Positions 16,112-25,561 of a stretch of DNA of 64,000 nt are shown here, piece after piece. Under the pieces are notes generated by a model. It ran no database searches. It saw only the letters and a program-made list of their open reading frames with translations, and had not been told where the DNA came from. Positions within the stretch are counted from its first letter, which is position 1; each line of letters begins with the position of its first letter. The stretch is from assembly GCA_020161355.1 (NCBI GenBank), contig JAIUOF010000006.1, positions 124,001-188,000 on the forward strand. The letters are read 5' to 3'. This DNA is from Bacteroidota bacterium. GTDB lineage: Bacteria; Bacteroidota; Bacteroidia; Cytophagales; Spirosomataceae. A program made the position numbers and the translations under genes.

Positions 16112-19108
16112 TTACAAAGAACGTTTGAGTTCTCTGATTTCATAACTTTCAAGGATATCGCCCACTTGTATATCATTGTAGTTTTTAATACTCAAACCAC
16201 ATTCATAACCGTTTTTAACTTCAGCAACATCATCTTTAAAGCGTTTCAATTGGTTGATTTCGCCCTCATGAACCACTATACCCTCTCTGATCATCCTGAT
16301 TTTATTGTTACGTTTTACATAACCATCTGTTACATAACAACCGGCAATAGTACCCACTTTCGAAATCTTAAATACCTCACGAACTTCAATGTTTCCGGTC
16401 ACTACTTCTTCCTCTTTCGGAGCAAGCATACCTTCCATTGCGGCTTTGATTTCGTTGATGGCATCGTAGATAATAGAATAAAGTCTTATCTCAATCTGCT
16501 CGTTATCAGCGATACGTCTGGCATTATTGGAAGGACGCACCTGGAATCCTATCACGATAGCATCTGCGGCTGAAGCCAAAGTAACATCAGACTCAGAAAT
16601 CTGACCAACTGCCTTATGAACTATATTAACTACAACTTCATCAGTAGATAGTTTGAGCAATGAGTCGGCCAAAGCTTCTACCGAACCATCCACATCACCT
16701 TTAACGATGATATTAAGCTCTTTGAATGTGCCTATGGCTTTTCTACGGCCAATTTCATCAAGCGTAATATGTTTTTTGGCTCTTATACTCATTTCACGGT
16801 TGAGCTGTTCACGCTTGTTGGCAATCTCGCGGGCTTCACGGTCGGTTTCCATGATATTAAACTTGTCCCCGGCTTGAGGAGCTCCAGGCAAGCCAAGAAT
16901 CTGCACAGGTTCTGACGGACCTGCACTCTGGATTCTTTCGCCCAGGTCATTAACCATTGCTCTCACTCTACCAAAATATTGTCCGGCAAGCATAATATCA
17001 CCCACCTTGAGGGTACCATTTTGAACCAATATGGTAGAAACATATCCCCTACCTTTATCAAGTGAAGCTTCTATCACAGTTCCGAAGGCTTTGCGGTTGG
17101 CGTTGGCTTTAAGGTCAAGCATTTCGGCTTCGAGTAATACTTTATCCAGAAGTTCATCGATACCAATTCCTGATTTGGCTGAAACTTCTTGTTCCTGATA
17201 TTTACCACCCCAGCTTTCTACGAGAATGTTTTCTTTCGAAAGGTCTTCTCTGATTTTGGCCGGATTGGCACCGGGCTTATCAATTTTATTCAAAGCAAAA
17301 ACGATAGGCACACCGGCATTTTGAGCATGGTTTATTGCTTCTTTAGTTTGCGGCATCACACTGTCGTCAGCAGAAATTACTATGATAACCACGTCGGTCA
17401 CTTTAGCACCTCTGGCACGCATGGCTGTAAAGGCTTCGTGACCCGGAGTATCCAGGAAGGTAATTGACTTACCTTTGTTAGCACCTTCTTTCATTTTTAC
17501 GGAATAAGCCCCGATATGCTGGGTGATACCACCAGCTTCACCACTCGCTACTTTAGAACGGCGGATATAATCCAGCAAGGAGGTCTTACCATGGTCAACG
17601 TGACCCATAATGGTCACAATCGGAGCTCTTGGGCTCAAATCTTCCTCGTTGTCGGCTTCTTCGAGTGACTCAATCACCTCTTCGTCTTCGGCAGAAATAA
17701 ATTCTACCTCAAAGTTATGCTCGAGGGCCACCATCTGTATTGTCTCAGCGTCAAGTCTCTGATTTATTGAAGCGAAAATACCCATTTTCATACAGGTACC
17801 AATAACCTCATTTACTGAAACATCCATTAGCGATGCCAGCTCTGAAGCCGAAATGTACTCGGTTACTTTCAGGATACCGCTTTGCTCCAGCTCCTGCTGA
17901 TCTAGTGCGTCTTGCTGCTCAGCACGGCTCCTTCTTTTTTCCTTTCTGTATTTAGAACCAAAATCAGGTCCTTTGGAGTGCATTTTGTTGATAGTGCTTT
18001 TGATATTATCTCTTACATCTTCAGCTGAGACAACATCTCTTCTGTCTTTTCCTTTTTTATCTTTCCTACCTCCTCTGGAGTCATCCTGCTTAGGCTTATT
18101 GGCATTTTGCTGGGATTGACCTTGTTGCTGATTGCCCTGACCCTGATTATTGGCAGGTGTGGTACCTCCTTCTCTTTTATCTCTGTTTTGATGGTCAAAA
18201 TTAGGACGGGTAGTGTCTGCTACTTTTTCACCAACAATTACTCTCTTGCGTTTACGCTTCTGCTTTAATTCTTCTTTGGTAAGTGGTTTTTTCTCAACAG
18301 GCAATTCGATTTTTCCTAAAACTTTCAAGCCTTGCAGTTTATCACCCTGAGCTTTGATAAGTTTTGGAGGTACGACTTCTTCCACTACTTTTTTAACCTC
18401 TTCCTTTTTGGCAACAGGCTGCTCTACTATTGTTGGTTGAACTGGAGCTTCTACTACTTTTTTAACAGGTTCAACTACTTCCGGTTTCGGAATTTCAACC
18501 TTTACTTCATCCTTAATTACCTCTTTTTCCGGCTCAGTTACAACTTTTTCAACAACAACTTCCGGCTCTTTTGTAATGACTTCCTCGATAACCGGCTCTT
18601 CTATTTTGACCGGCTCTTCGATTACAACTGGTTTTTCCGGCTCGACTATAACTTCAGGTATTTTTTCAGGCTCTTTTTCAAGAACCTGTGCTTCTTTTTC
18701 CACTATTTCGACAACAGGTGGGGCCGGAGTTTCTTCAACCGGCACAATCACGGGAGCACTTTTGCTTTCCAGGTCAATTTTGCCAAGAATAGTAGGTCCC
18801 TGCAAGTTGTGCTCAATCTTAATTTTTTCAGGCTGAGCTGGCTCTTCTCTGAAATATCTGATATCAGTATCTTCAGAAGGCAACTGAACTTTCTCAGTCT
18901 CAACCGCTTTTGATCCAAAATCGTCGCCAAGCAGTTCAGGAGCATTTAACTCTTTGGATAATACCTCAAGTTGATCAAATGAGAGTTTGGCGTTGGGATT
19001 ATTATCAATACGATGACCTTTTGAGCTCAGAATCTCAATAACAGTAATAGTACCTACGTTAAGTTTCTTGGCCGCCTGGCTAAGTCGCATCATTTTTTCT
19101 TCTGCCAT
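16112..19108 (-). CDS. infB: Translation initiation factor IF-2
   Basis: A 998-residue GTPase that places initiator tRNA on the 30S subunit. An N-terminal IF2_N domain (about 5-55) is followed by a very long, Pro/Glu/Val/Lys-rich disordered region (about 60-330) and a basic Gln/Asn/Gly-rich stretch (300-345). The second IF2_N domain lies at about 415-470. The GTPase domain carries G1 GHVDHGKT (502-509), DTPGHEAF (G3) and NKID (G4). Beta-barrel domains II and IV and the linking domain follow. It is last gene of rimP-nusA-infB, with 60 bases after nusA. Confidence 0.97.
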   Translation of the reverse strand: MAEEKMMRLSQAAKKLNVGTITVIEILSSKGHRIDNNPNAKLSFDQLEVLSKELNAPELLGDDFGSKAVETEKVQLPSEDTDIRYFREEPAQPEKIKIEHNLQGPTILGKIDLESKSAPVIVPVEETPAPPVVEIVEKEAQVLEKEPEKIPEVIVEPEKPVVIEEPVKIEEPVIEEVITKEPEVVVEKVVTEPEKEVIKDEVKVEIPKPEVVEPVKKVVEAPVQPTIVEQPVAKKEEVKKVVEEVVPPKLIKAQGDKLQGLKVLGKIELPVEKKPLTKEELKQKRKRKRVIVGEKVADTTRPNFDHQNRDKREGGTTPANNQGQGNQQQGQSQQNANKPKQDDSRGGRKDKKGKDRRDVVSAEDVRDNIKSTINKMHSKGPDFGSKYRKEKRRSRAEQQDALDQQELEQSGILKVTEYISASELASLMDVSVNEVIGTCMKMGIFASINQRLDAETIQMVALEHNFEVEFISAEDEEVIESLEEADNEEDLSPRAPIVTIMGHVDHGKTSLLDYIRRSKVASGEAGGITQHIGAYSVKMKEGANKGKSITFLDTPGHEAFTAMRARGAKVTDVVIIVISADDSVMPQTKEAINHAQNAGVPIVFALNKIDKPGANPAKIREDLSKENILVESWGGKYQEQEVSAKSGIGIDELLDKVLLEAEMLDLKANANRKAFGTVIEASLDKGRGYVSTILVQNGTLKVGDIMLAGQYFGRVRAMVNDLGERIQSAGPSEPVQILGLPGAPQAGDKFNIMETDREAREIANKREQLNREMSIRAKKHITLDEIGRRKAIGTFKELNIIVKGDVDGSVEALADSLLKLSTDEVVVNIVHKAVGQISESDVTLASAADAIVIGFQVRPSNNARRIADNEQIEIRLYSIIYDAINEIKAAMEGMLAPKEEEVVTGNIEVREVFKISKVGTIAGCYVTDGYVKRNNKIRMIREGIVVHEGEINQLKRFKDDVAEVKNGYECGLSIKNYNDIQVGDILESYEIRELKRSL

Positions 19109-19168
19109 AAATTTTCTAAATTTTTAATATATAAACTAAATACCGGTGTGGACCAAAACCATTAAATA

Positions 19169-20413
19169 TTATTCGAACTCTCTTCTCAGAATTTCGAGTA
19201 CTTCATCGATACTCTCTTCTTCTAGCTCAGTTCTTCTCAAAAGGTCAGCTTTAGAAACACCTAAAACTGATTTGGCTGTATCAAGACCAATTTTACGGAA
19301 TTCGAGTAATACCCACTCTTCAATTTCGTCCGTAAATTCCATCAAATCTACGTCTTCTTCTTCAACTACACCTTCAATATCTCTGAAAACGTCTATTTCA
19401 AGACCAATCAACTTACTGGCAAGTTTGATATTCAATCCCCCCTTACCAATAGCCAGTGACACCTGATCAGGTTTTAAAAACACCATCACTCTTTCTCCGG
19501 CCTCATCCATTCTGATATTACTGATTTTGGCCGGGCTCAAGGCTCTTGATATCAAAAGATTCATGTTGTCAGTCCACTGAATCACGTCAATATTTTCATT
19601 TTCAAGCTCTCTCACGATAGAGTGAATCCTCGAACCTTTCATACCAACACAAGCACCTACCGGATCAATACGGTCATCAAAGGATTCTACCGCAACTTTG
19701 GCTCTTTCACCCGGCTCCCTCACAATTTTTTTGATGGAGATTACACCATCTTGGATTTCAGGAATTTCCAATTCAAAAAGACGCTCCAAAAACACCGGTG
19801 AAGTACGGGAAAGGGTCAGCTTGGGATTACCGTTGTTGATTTCTACCTTGTGAATTATAGCTCTGATAGATGTCCCTTTACGGAAACGGTCTTTTGGTAT
19901 TTGCTCGCTTTTAGGAAGTGAAAGTTCATTATTTTCTTCATCAATACAAATAATCTCCTTGCCCAGAATCTGGTAAACCTCAACAGTAACCAATTCACCT
20001 ACCTGATCTTTATATTGATCAAAAAGCATTTCTTTTTCAAGATCTTTTACTTTTTGAATCAAAGTCTGGCGGGCTGTCTGAACTATCCTTCTTCCGAAAT
20101 CTTCAATTTTTACTTCTTCATAAACTTCTTCACCAATCTCAAAATCCGGTTCGATTTTTACGGCTTCAGAATATGGAATTTTATCAACATCCCAGATATC
20201 TTCTGAGTTATCGTCAACGATTTCACGCTTTCTCCACATTTCAAGGTCACCGCTTTCAGCATTGAGGATTATATCAAAATTATGGTCATCGCCGTAAGCT
20301 TTACGGATCATCGTTCTGAGCACATCCTCAAGGATGGCAATCATAGTTGGCCTGTCTATATTTTTTTCACGGGCAAACTCAGCAAACGATTCTATTAAAT
20401 CACCACTATGCAT
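19169..20413 (-). CDS. nusA: Transcription termination/antitermination protein NusA
   Basis: A 414-residue RNA-polymerase-binding elongation factor. Domains in order are the NusA N-terminal domain (1-125), S1 (about 130-200), KH1 and KH2 (about 225-345, with VGACVGMKGSRIHSIVREL and VSLAIGKGGLNIKLASKL), and a short acidic C-terminal region. The two extra AR repeats of E. coli are absent or reduced to one helix-hairpin-like segment, as is normal in this phylum. It follows rimP by 15 bases. Confidence 0.97.
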   Translation of the reverse strand: MHSGDLIESFAEFAREKNIDRPTMIAILEDVLRTMIRKAYGDDHNFDIILNAESGDLEMWRKREIVDDNSEDIWDVDKIPYSEAVKIEPDFEIGEEVYEEVKIEDFGRRIVQTARQTLIQKVKDLEKEMLFDQYKDQVGELVTVEVYQILGKEIICIDEENNELSLPKSEQIPKDRFRKGTSIRAIIHKVEINNGNPKLTLSRTSPVFLERLFELEIPEIQDGVISIKKIVREPGERAKVAVESFDDRIDPVGACVGMKGSRIHSIVRELENENIDVIQWTDNMNLLISRALSPAKISNIRMDEAGERVMVFLKPDQVSLAIGKGGLNIKLASKLIGLEIDVFRDIEGVVEEEDVDLMEFTDEIEEWVLLEFRKIGLDTAKSVLGVSKADLLRRTELEEESIDEVLEILRREFE

Positions 20414-20428
20414 ATTTATCTAAATTTT

Positions 20429-20884
20429 TTATTTAAATGAAATGACAACTTTCGCTTCTTTTATATTTTTCAATTCTAGTGTAATGGGCTCAGGAACAAT
20501 TTTTTTCTTTTTTTCGGGCTGTATCACCAAAATACCTGTTTCAAATGATTTCAACTCACCTTTAAATTCTTCACCACTTAAGGTGATGATTTTTAATGAC
20601 CTGCCGATGTTTTTCAGGTATTGCCTGTCAAACTTAAGCGGACTGTCGGCACCCGGGGACGAAACCTCCAGTGTAAAAGCTGTATCAATTACCTCCTCAA
20701 GTTCTTTTCCCAACTGCTGGCTTATTACCCCGCATTCATCAATCGAAATCCCTTCATCAGAATCAAGATAAACCACTACTTTTTTTCTCAATTTTGAATC
20801 AGTGGCATGAATATCTACCAAATAATATTTTGACTGATCTATTATTTGAAGGACAAATTTTTCAACTAATTCTTTTAGTGACAT
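20429..20884 (-). CDS. rimP: Ribosome maturation factor RimP
   Basis: A 151-residue protein needed for 30S subunit maturation. The RimP N-terminal domain covers 1-75 (YYLVDIHATDSKLRKKVVVYLDSDEGI), including the motif LEVSSPGADSPLKF, and the SH3-like C-terminal domain covers 85-150. An in-frame TTG at 20905 would add seven residues (MEYIPVF), but ATG at 20884 gives the normal start SLKELVEKF and is preferred. It is first gene of the rimP-nusA-infB operon. Confidence 0.93.
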   Translation of the reverse strand: MSLKELVEKFVLQIIDQSKYYLVDIHATDSKLRKKVVVYLDSDEGISIDECGVISQQLGKELEEVIDTAFTLEVSSPGADSPLKFDRQYLKNIGRSLKIITLSGEEFKGELKSFETGILVIQPEKKKKIVPEPITLELKNIKEAKVVISFK

Positions 20885-20949
20885 AAATACCGGGATATAT
20901 TCCAATAAAAAAGGAGGTTTTTTACACCCCCTCTTTCATAATTTCGATG

Positions 20950-20957
20950 CAAAAATA
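20950..20957 (-). promoter_or_regulatory. Candidate -7 box of the rimP-nusA-infB operon
   Basis: On the minus strand the sequence reads TATTTTTG, fitting TAnnTTTG, 66 bases before the rimP ATG. The leader between it and rimP holds a GGGGGTG...CCTCC stretch with a T-run that could form a weak attenuator-like hairpin. Confidence 0.4.
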
Positions 20958-21125
20958 GTATATTTTTTTCTAAAAATTCAATTTATTTTAAAATTATATT
21001 CCTTAAAAAGCTATCGAAAGGCCTAATTTTAGGTATAAAAACAAATAAAAGCTCATCTTCCATCAATGATTTTAAAATTAGACGGCTTATGATTATTATT
21101 GCAAAACATTTATTGATCGAATTAT

Positions 21126-22214
21126 TTGGCTATAATTAAATTTATAAGGAAATTTTTCTTTCTAATCAATGTTTTGTTTGGCCTATATTCTTTGCTGGTT
21201 TACCAGCTGGTTTATGCAGCCGATATTAAACATTGGCTGGGAGGTTTTTTGATGATGACCTACCCGATGGTACTTGCCGGTCATTTGTTTTTTGCTTTTT
21301 CCTGGATTGTGGTGAAATCAAGAAAAGCTTTTCTATCATTGGCTTTATTTTTTCTTTCATATTCTATTTTTGACCGAACAATAAAACTGTTTCCACCTGA
21401 CGTAAAACCCCGTCAGGATTTTACTTTTTCTGTCTTAAGCTACAATCTGATGTACGGTGACTATCATGGATTTGTGACAGGCACCGACAAAAACACCGGT
21501 ACCAGCCAATATAATGTTTTGGATACACTTACAGCTGATATCAGATGTTTGCAGGAGCTATATAACAGCCAGAACTACAAGGAGTTTGATTTGATAAACA
21601 AGCTTTCGAAAAGAAATGAATATTATGTTTATATGCATTCCAATCCCGGCAACGATAAGGGGGAAGGCTCTGTAGGACTGGCGATATTTTCAAGGTTTCC
21701 GATTATTAACAAAAAAGAACAATACTGGCCACCCAACAACAATGGAATCTTAGCCGCTGATATTGTGATAAATTCCGACACGATAAGAGTAATGAATGTA
21801 CAATTAAAATCAATGGGTATAAGGGTTCGGAAAATGTTGAAAAACAATAATATCGATAAAGAAGAAACCCGAAATGTACTTTCAAAATTAAAGAGAGGAT
21901 TTGAAGAAAGGGCCGTACAGGTTGATCTCGTAGAAGAATGGATCAAAGAGAGCCCGTATCCCGTAATGTTGGTTGGCGACCTCAACGAACTTCCTTATGG
22001 TTATGCCTACGGCAGATTCAGGAAAAATCTTAGCAATGCCTTTGAAACCAACGGATTTGGATTTGGTTTTACTTATCACAAACTCCCGGGCTTTTTGAGA
22101 ATCGATAACCAGTTTTACGATGAACGCAGTATCCAAAATATCGACTTTGCCACTCTTTCAGAAATTCCATTTTCTGATCATTACCCTATAAAAGGCTGGT
22201 ATTTATTGAAATAA
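21126..22214 (+). CDS. Membrane-anchored endonuclease/exonuclease/phosphatase family protein
   Basis: A 362-residue protein using a TTG start: an in-frame TGA stop lies at 21114 and the first internal ATG would destroy the first membrane segment. There are three membrane segments (about 9-31, 38-61, 66-83), then an EEP domain (about 100-362). Its metal-site motifs are VLSYNLMY, LQELYN, VGDLNELPYG and SDHYPI (catalytic His). EEP proteins cleave phosphodiesters in DNA, RNA, or phospholipid headgroups. The membrane anchor suggests an outward-facing domain. It faces nadE, whose stop is 5 bases away. Confidence 0.8.
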   Translation: MAIIKFIRKFFFLINVLFGLYSLLVYQLVYAADIKHWLGGFLMMTYPMVLAGHLFFAFSWIVVKSRKAFLSLALFFLSYSIFDRTIKLFPPDVKPRQDFTFSVLSYNLMYGDYHGFVTGTDKNTGTSQYNVLDTLTADIRCLQELYNSQNYKEFDLINKLSKRNEYYVYMHSNPGNDKGEGSVGLAIFSRFPIINKKEQYWPPNNNGILAADIVINSDTIRVMNVQLKSMGIRVRKMLKNNNIDKEETRNVLSKLKRGFEERAVQVDLVEEWIKESPYPVMLVGDLNELPYGYAYGRFRKNLSNAFETNGFGFGFTYHKLPGFLRIDNQFYDERSIQNIDFATLSEIPFSDHYPIKGWYLLK

Positions 22215-22219
22215 GCTGA

Positions 22220-24244
22220 TCAAAACCCTATTTTTCTTTTCGAAGAAATCGATTTCCCTTCAAAATATTCGTCGAGCTTTTGCAGCTCCAGCTCATAACC
22301 TCCGCTTAATATCGGGAATCTGGTCCAGCTTCGTGGATCAAGATTATGCGTATCAAGATGAAACCCTGGTGCATACCGCTCTCTTTTCCATTGATTACGA
22401 CTCCAAAGTTTAAAGAAACGTTTTACCCAGGCATATAAATCTTCTCTGGAGTGTTTTGTCTCATAATATTTCTCCAAAAATCTAAAGCACTCCAATGGCG
22501 ATTTTTTATCTCTCACAGCCAGTATTTCAATCTGATTCAAAACTTCATAAGGCATCAAATCTTTTTCATCGGTTTGCTTATTTTCCTTTGGTCTAAGCTC
22601 TGCGGTAGGTTGCAAAGCATTTACATATTTCAAGCCTTCAATCTTAATTTGTTTGCCTTTTACTTCACATCCGGTTTTTTCAAGCCAGATTAACCAGCTC
22701 CTCAACCAAGTTTTGTCAATTCCGGCAATAGGGCTTATACTTCCGGCAGTATCGCCATCCATGGTGCAATAACCGACAGCGACTTCTGAACGGTTTGAAG
22801 TGGCTAAAAGCAAATGATTATTAAGATTAGCCAAAAGCCATACTCCCGGGGCCCTCACTCTGGCCTGAATATTTTGTAAAGGTATATCGTCGGTAGCCCA
22901 GGAAAGATTTCTTCCAATCTGATTTTCAATCAAATGGGTATAATTTTCAACCAACCCGTTGATATTGACATTATAGAATTGTGCCCCTATGGATTCAGCA
23001 AGTTTTTGAGCAGAATTAAAGGTATCCTCAGAGCTATTTTCTGTTCCCTGATAAATAGTAAGTACCAAAATGCGGGCGATATCAGCAACAGTTTTGGCTT
23101 CGGAAATTCCGGGAATATACTTTATTTTCTTTTTAAAATTTTCGATTCCAATACTTTCATCACCTAATAATACCATTAAGCCACATAAAGCAGTAACTGC
23201 ACAGCTGTCAGCTCCTCCGGAAAGGGAAATCGTATATCCGAAAGAGCGGGATTTTCTTAAATAATCAAAGAGTGCAAGACTTACGGCCCTGGAAAATTCT
23301 TCTTCTTTCAGCGAACCTCCTTTTTCAAACGCTTCAGTTTCAGCAAGGGTAGTCTGAGGGTTAACCGTAAAATTCACTTCAAAACCCGAGCTGATTAGTT
23401 TTAAATCAGCCGGAAGTGAAGATTTGATTTTGGCTTGTTCGATTTTATTTTTACCCAAATCAATTACCGCTGTAGTTAATGTGTAGTCGGCGTAACTAAA
23501 CCTCATACTCGAAGCCAAAACATCACCTCCTGAGCATATCATGGCATCACCGTCAAATATCAGCCTTCCCGACTCATTTCCGAGCAAATTGGCATAAACG
23601 TATGCACAAGAGAAGGCTCTGGAGGAATCTGCCACCAGTTGTTCTCTGATTTTAAATTTATGAAAAGCAAAAGGGCTGGCACTTGGGTTCAGGATAATAT
23701 CGACGGCACGGTCAAAATGTCGGGATGCGGGTCGATTGGCCACCCAGGCATCTTCACAGATTTCGAGGCCGATTCTGATATTTTCAAAGTTAAAAATCAA
23801 ATCGCCAACCGGATACTTTACACCTTTGATACTAATTTCAGTGCTTTGCCCAGCTTTCCAGCGGTGGAACCAACGGTCTTCGTAAAACAGACCATAATTG
23901 GGTAAATGCTGTTTACATACAAAACCCAACAGCTGCCTGTTTGCAATCAAAGCAGCTGAATTATATATCTTATTATTAATCCAAAGTGGCAATCCTACCG
24001 AAACAATAATATCCTGTGTGTGATCCTGGATTTCTTCCAGTATTTCGAGTGAAATCTTAGCTACATCCGGTGAATAAAACGCATCTTCACAACCATATCC
24101 CGAAATACACAATTCAGGCAAACACAAAACTTGTATTTCCTGATTTTTTGCATCCTCAATCGCATTGAGTATGTTGGCTTTATTTCCCAACCAATCCAAC
24201 GGAGTCTGATTGAGTGCCACTGCACCCACTTTCACCAATTCCAT
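22220..24244 (-). CDS. nadE: Glutamine-hydrolysing NAD+ synthase
   Basis: A 674-residue two-domain enzyme that makes NAD from nicotinate adenine dinucleotide, ATP and glutamine. The nitrilase-type glutaminase domain (about 1-275) shows the triad Glu44, Lys111 and Cys163 (EICEDAW). The synthetase domain (about 310-640) has the P-loop SLSGGADSCAV. Length and order match the long type found in Bacteroidota. Its promoter is probably at 24264-24297. The stop is 5 bases from the convergent EEP gene. Confidence 0.95.
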   Translation of the reverse strand: MELVKVGAVALNQTPLDWLGNKANILNAIEDAKNQEIQVLCLPELCISGYGCEDAFYSPDVAKISLEILEEIQDHTQDIIVSVGLPLWINNKIYNSAALIANRQLLGFVCKQHLPNYGLFYEDRWFHRWKAGQSTEISIKGVKYPVGDLIFNFENIRIGLEICEDAWVANRPASRHFDRAVDIILNPSASPFAFHKFKIREQLVADSSRAFSCAYVYANLLGNESGRLIFDGDAMICSGGDVLASSMRFSYADYTLTTAVIDLGKNKIEQAKIKSSLPADLKLISSGFEVNFTVNPQTTLAETEAFEKGGSLKEEEFSRAVSLALFDYLRKSRSFGYTISLSGGADSCAVTALCGLMVLLGDESIGIENFKKKIKYIPGISEAKTVADIARILVLTIYQGTENSSEDTFNSAQKLAESIGAQFYNVNINGLVENYTHLIENQIGRNLSWATDDIPLQNIQARVRAPGVWLLANLNNHLLLATSNRSEVAVGYCTMDGDTAGSISPIAGIDKTWLRSWLIWLEKTGCEVKGKQIKIEGLKYVNALQPTAELRPKENKQTDEKDLMPYEVLNQIEILAVRDKKSPLECFRFLEKYYETKHSREDLYAWVKRFFKLWSRNQWKRERYAPGFHLDTHNLDPRSWTRFPILSGGYELELQKLDEYFEGKSISSKRKIGF

Positions 24245-24263
24245 AAATTCGAATTTCTTTTTT

Positions 24264-24297
24264 CAAAATTAGCAATAAATATTCAGAAATGGCCAAA
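24264..24297 (-). promoter_or_regulatory. Candidate nadE promoter
   Basis: On the minus strand TTTG (24294-24297) and TAATTTTG (24264-24271) are 22 bases apart, just upstream of the nadE ATG at 24244. Confidence 0.45.
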
Positions 24298-24701
24298 ATG
24301 CACCTTAAAGCCTTTTTCTATTTCAACCAGATTCAACCTAAACAAAATATCTACCTTTCTGAGTTTGATAACAGGACGAAATAATATTTTACATAAAATC
24401 AAAATCAAAGAATGAAAAATTGTCAATATTGAAATAGTGCAATTTTTTATCATTTTTATACCTGAAAATGTTTATACAATTTTTATAGAAATCAATCTTT
24501 TATTGACCAAAATTCTTGTTTTTGGCGAGCCAATCCATTTTTTGGAAATAAATTTTTGGCATATATCCTGTTTGCCAGTTTTCAAATACTGAAAAATGAT
24601 ACCACTTGATAATATTATTGATTTTTTAAAAAAAATGTTCTAACGGCATAATTTAATGTTTAAAATACTATATATAAGTTACTTACAAAAACGTCAAACA
24701 A

Positions 24702-24715
24702 TTGATTTATATCAA
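24702..24715. promoter_or_regulatory. FNR/CRP-type operator, upstream box
   Basis: TTGATTTATATCAA has exactly the FNR-family form TTGAT-N4-ATCAA, and its arms extend one base further on each side (ATTGAT / ATCAAT). Centred about 50 bases before the -7 box at 24756, the position of a class I-type activator site. Confidence 0.6.
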
Positions 24716-24755
24716 TTTTAATTTTTTGGAAAGAATAAAATGCATTTTTGTGCAC

Positions 24756-24763
24756 TAATTTTG
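24756..24763 (+). promoter_or_regulatory. Candidate -7 box for the 56-codon ORF
   Basis: TAATTTTG matches TAnnTTTG. No TTTG stands 19-22 bases upstream (nearest is 27 away), so the promoter looks weak and possibly activator-dependent, which suits the FNR-type box upstream. It is followed at once by the second box. Confidence 0.45.
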
Positions 24764-24766
24764 CAA

Positions 24767-24780
24767 TTGATTTAAATCAA
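24767..24780. promoter_or_regulatory. FNR/CRP-type operator, downstream box
   Basis: TTGATTTAAATCAA is a perfect 14-base palindrome of the form TTGAT-N4-ATCAA. It overlaps or lies just after the predicted transcription start, a position where binding would repress. Its centre is 65 bases from the other box. Confidence 0.6.
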
Positions 24781-24811
24781 CAGGAAGACATTAAGTAAAA
24801 AATACAATAAA

Positions 24812-24982
24812 ATGGAATTAATAGTAACAACCAAAAAGCAAGTAAAGAATCATTATTACACACAACAAGTTAAACAGCATCAGCCTTCTATTTCAACCAC
24901 GTTTTCGGGTTGCTATTTAATGGAAAATATTGGCAAAAAGCAGTTCTGTTTTGTTTTCGACAGAGGTATGGATATCCTATAA
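24812..24982 (+). CDS. Small unrecognised protein (56 aa) under FNR-type boxes
   Basis: ATG at 24812 opens 56 codons ending at TAA (24980-24982). The product starts MELIVTTKKQVKNHYY and ends FVFDRGMDIL, with Cys34 and Cys46, a His/Gln-rich middle, and no signal peptide or membrane segment. I do not recognise it. Support for its being real: a -7 box and two FNR-family boxes upstream, an A-rich leader typical of the phylum, and a perfect 12-bp hairpin 5 bases after the stop. It could instead be a non-coding RNA locus with a chance frame. A redox or nitric-oxide stress role is inference from the boxes only. Confidence 0.5.
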   Translation: MELIVTTKKQVKNHYYTQQVKQHQPSISTTFSGCYLMENIGKKQFCFVFDRGMDIL

Positions 24983-24987
24983 AAAGA

Positions 24988-25014
24988 AATAAGGATGAAA
25001 ACTTCATCCTTATT
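24988..25014 (+). terminator. Perfect hairpin after the 56-codon ORF
   Basis: AATAAGGATGAA and TTCATCCTTATT are perfect complements around a 3-base loop. The T-run is short, so termination is likely but not certain. Confidence 0.65.
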
Positions 25015-25025
25015 TACCAATTACT

Positions 25026-25180
25026 ATTGAGTGATAATCTTTTAAAAATCTTTTATTGAGTGAATATTTAAGAAATATATTGAGTGATACCGTTTTAAAT
25101 ATTGAGTGATAATTTTAAATTTATTGAGTGATACCGTTTTATAATATTGAGTGATAATAATTTTTAATAACTATTGAGTA
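25026..25180 (+). repeat. Seven-copy ATTGAGTGATA direct-repeat array
   Basis: Copies start at 25026, 25055 (one extra A), 25079, 25101, 25123, 25146 and 25173 (last one truncated to ATTGAGTA). Spacing is 22-29 bases, with the central four at 22-23, about two helical turns. Copies 3 and 5 continue as CCGTTTTA while copies 4 and 6 continue as ATTTT or ATAATTT, giving a 44-bp higher-order unit. The layout resembles an iteron or a cooperative protein-binding array. It is not a CRISPR: the repeat is too short and the spacers are low-complexity. Confidence 0.8.
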
Positions 25181-25561
25181 TTTACAAGCAAACCATAATT
25201 AAGAAATCTAATTCACACTTACTTTTTCAATTTAATTTCCCCCAACTCCCTCAAAAAAAATCAAAACATTTTTTATTAGGAAAATTTTCAATTTGAGAAA
25301 GTCGGGGTGAAAATCTTGATGTTCATTTATGATATTGAGAATTTTATGCCAAAATTAAAATTCAGTTTTTCCCAAAATCCTCTTAAAACTAGTTTTAGAA
25401 GTATTTTCTTGGATTTTTACAACAAATAAAACAAGATTGGTACCGCTTAATCAAAACGATACCTTTTAATAATTTTTCCATTTTTTTTCTTTGAAAAATT
25501 GAATGTTACCGTTTGAAAAGTATTTAAAATTAATGTATCACTATGGTACAATATTTGACGA

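Larger units (their letters stand above)
24245..25561. other. 1.3-kb accessory intergenic region
   Basis: The longest non-coding stretch of the window. It holds, left to right: the nadE promoter; an AT-rich segment with a TCAATATTGA palindrome (24423-24432); two FNR/CRP-type boxes; a -7 box; a 56-codon ORF; a perfect 12-bp hairpin; a seven-copy ATTGAGTGATA array; and scattered TACCGTTT motifs up to the 3' end of the RidA gene. Each is listed separately. Confidence 0.8.

Noticed and set aside
18332..18913. Phe/Asn/Tyr-rich plus-strand frame of 193 codons antisense to infB
   Set aside because: It is the complement of the Glu/Pro/Val-rich IF-2 linker; composition and lack of signals mark it as a shadow.
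20885..20905. TTG start adding seven residues to RimP
   Set aside because: ATG at 20884 gives the usual RimP N-terminus.
25026..25180. CRISPR array
   Set aside because: Repeat is only 11 bases, spacers are short, AT-rich and partly repetitive, and no cas genes are present.
24245..25561. Chromosomal or plasmid origin of replication
   Set aside because: No TTATCCACA-type DnaA boxes and no dnaA, dnaN or rep gene nearby; iteron-like repeats alone are not enough.
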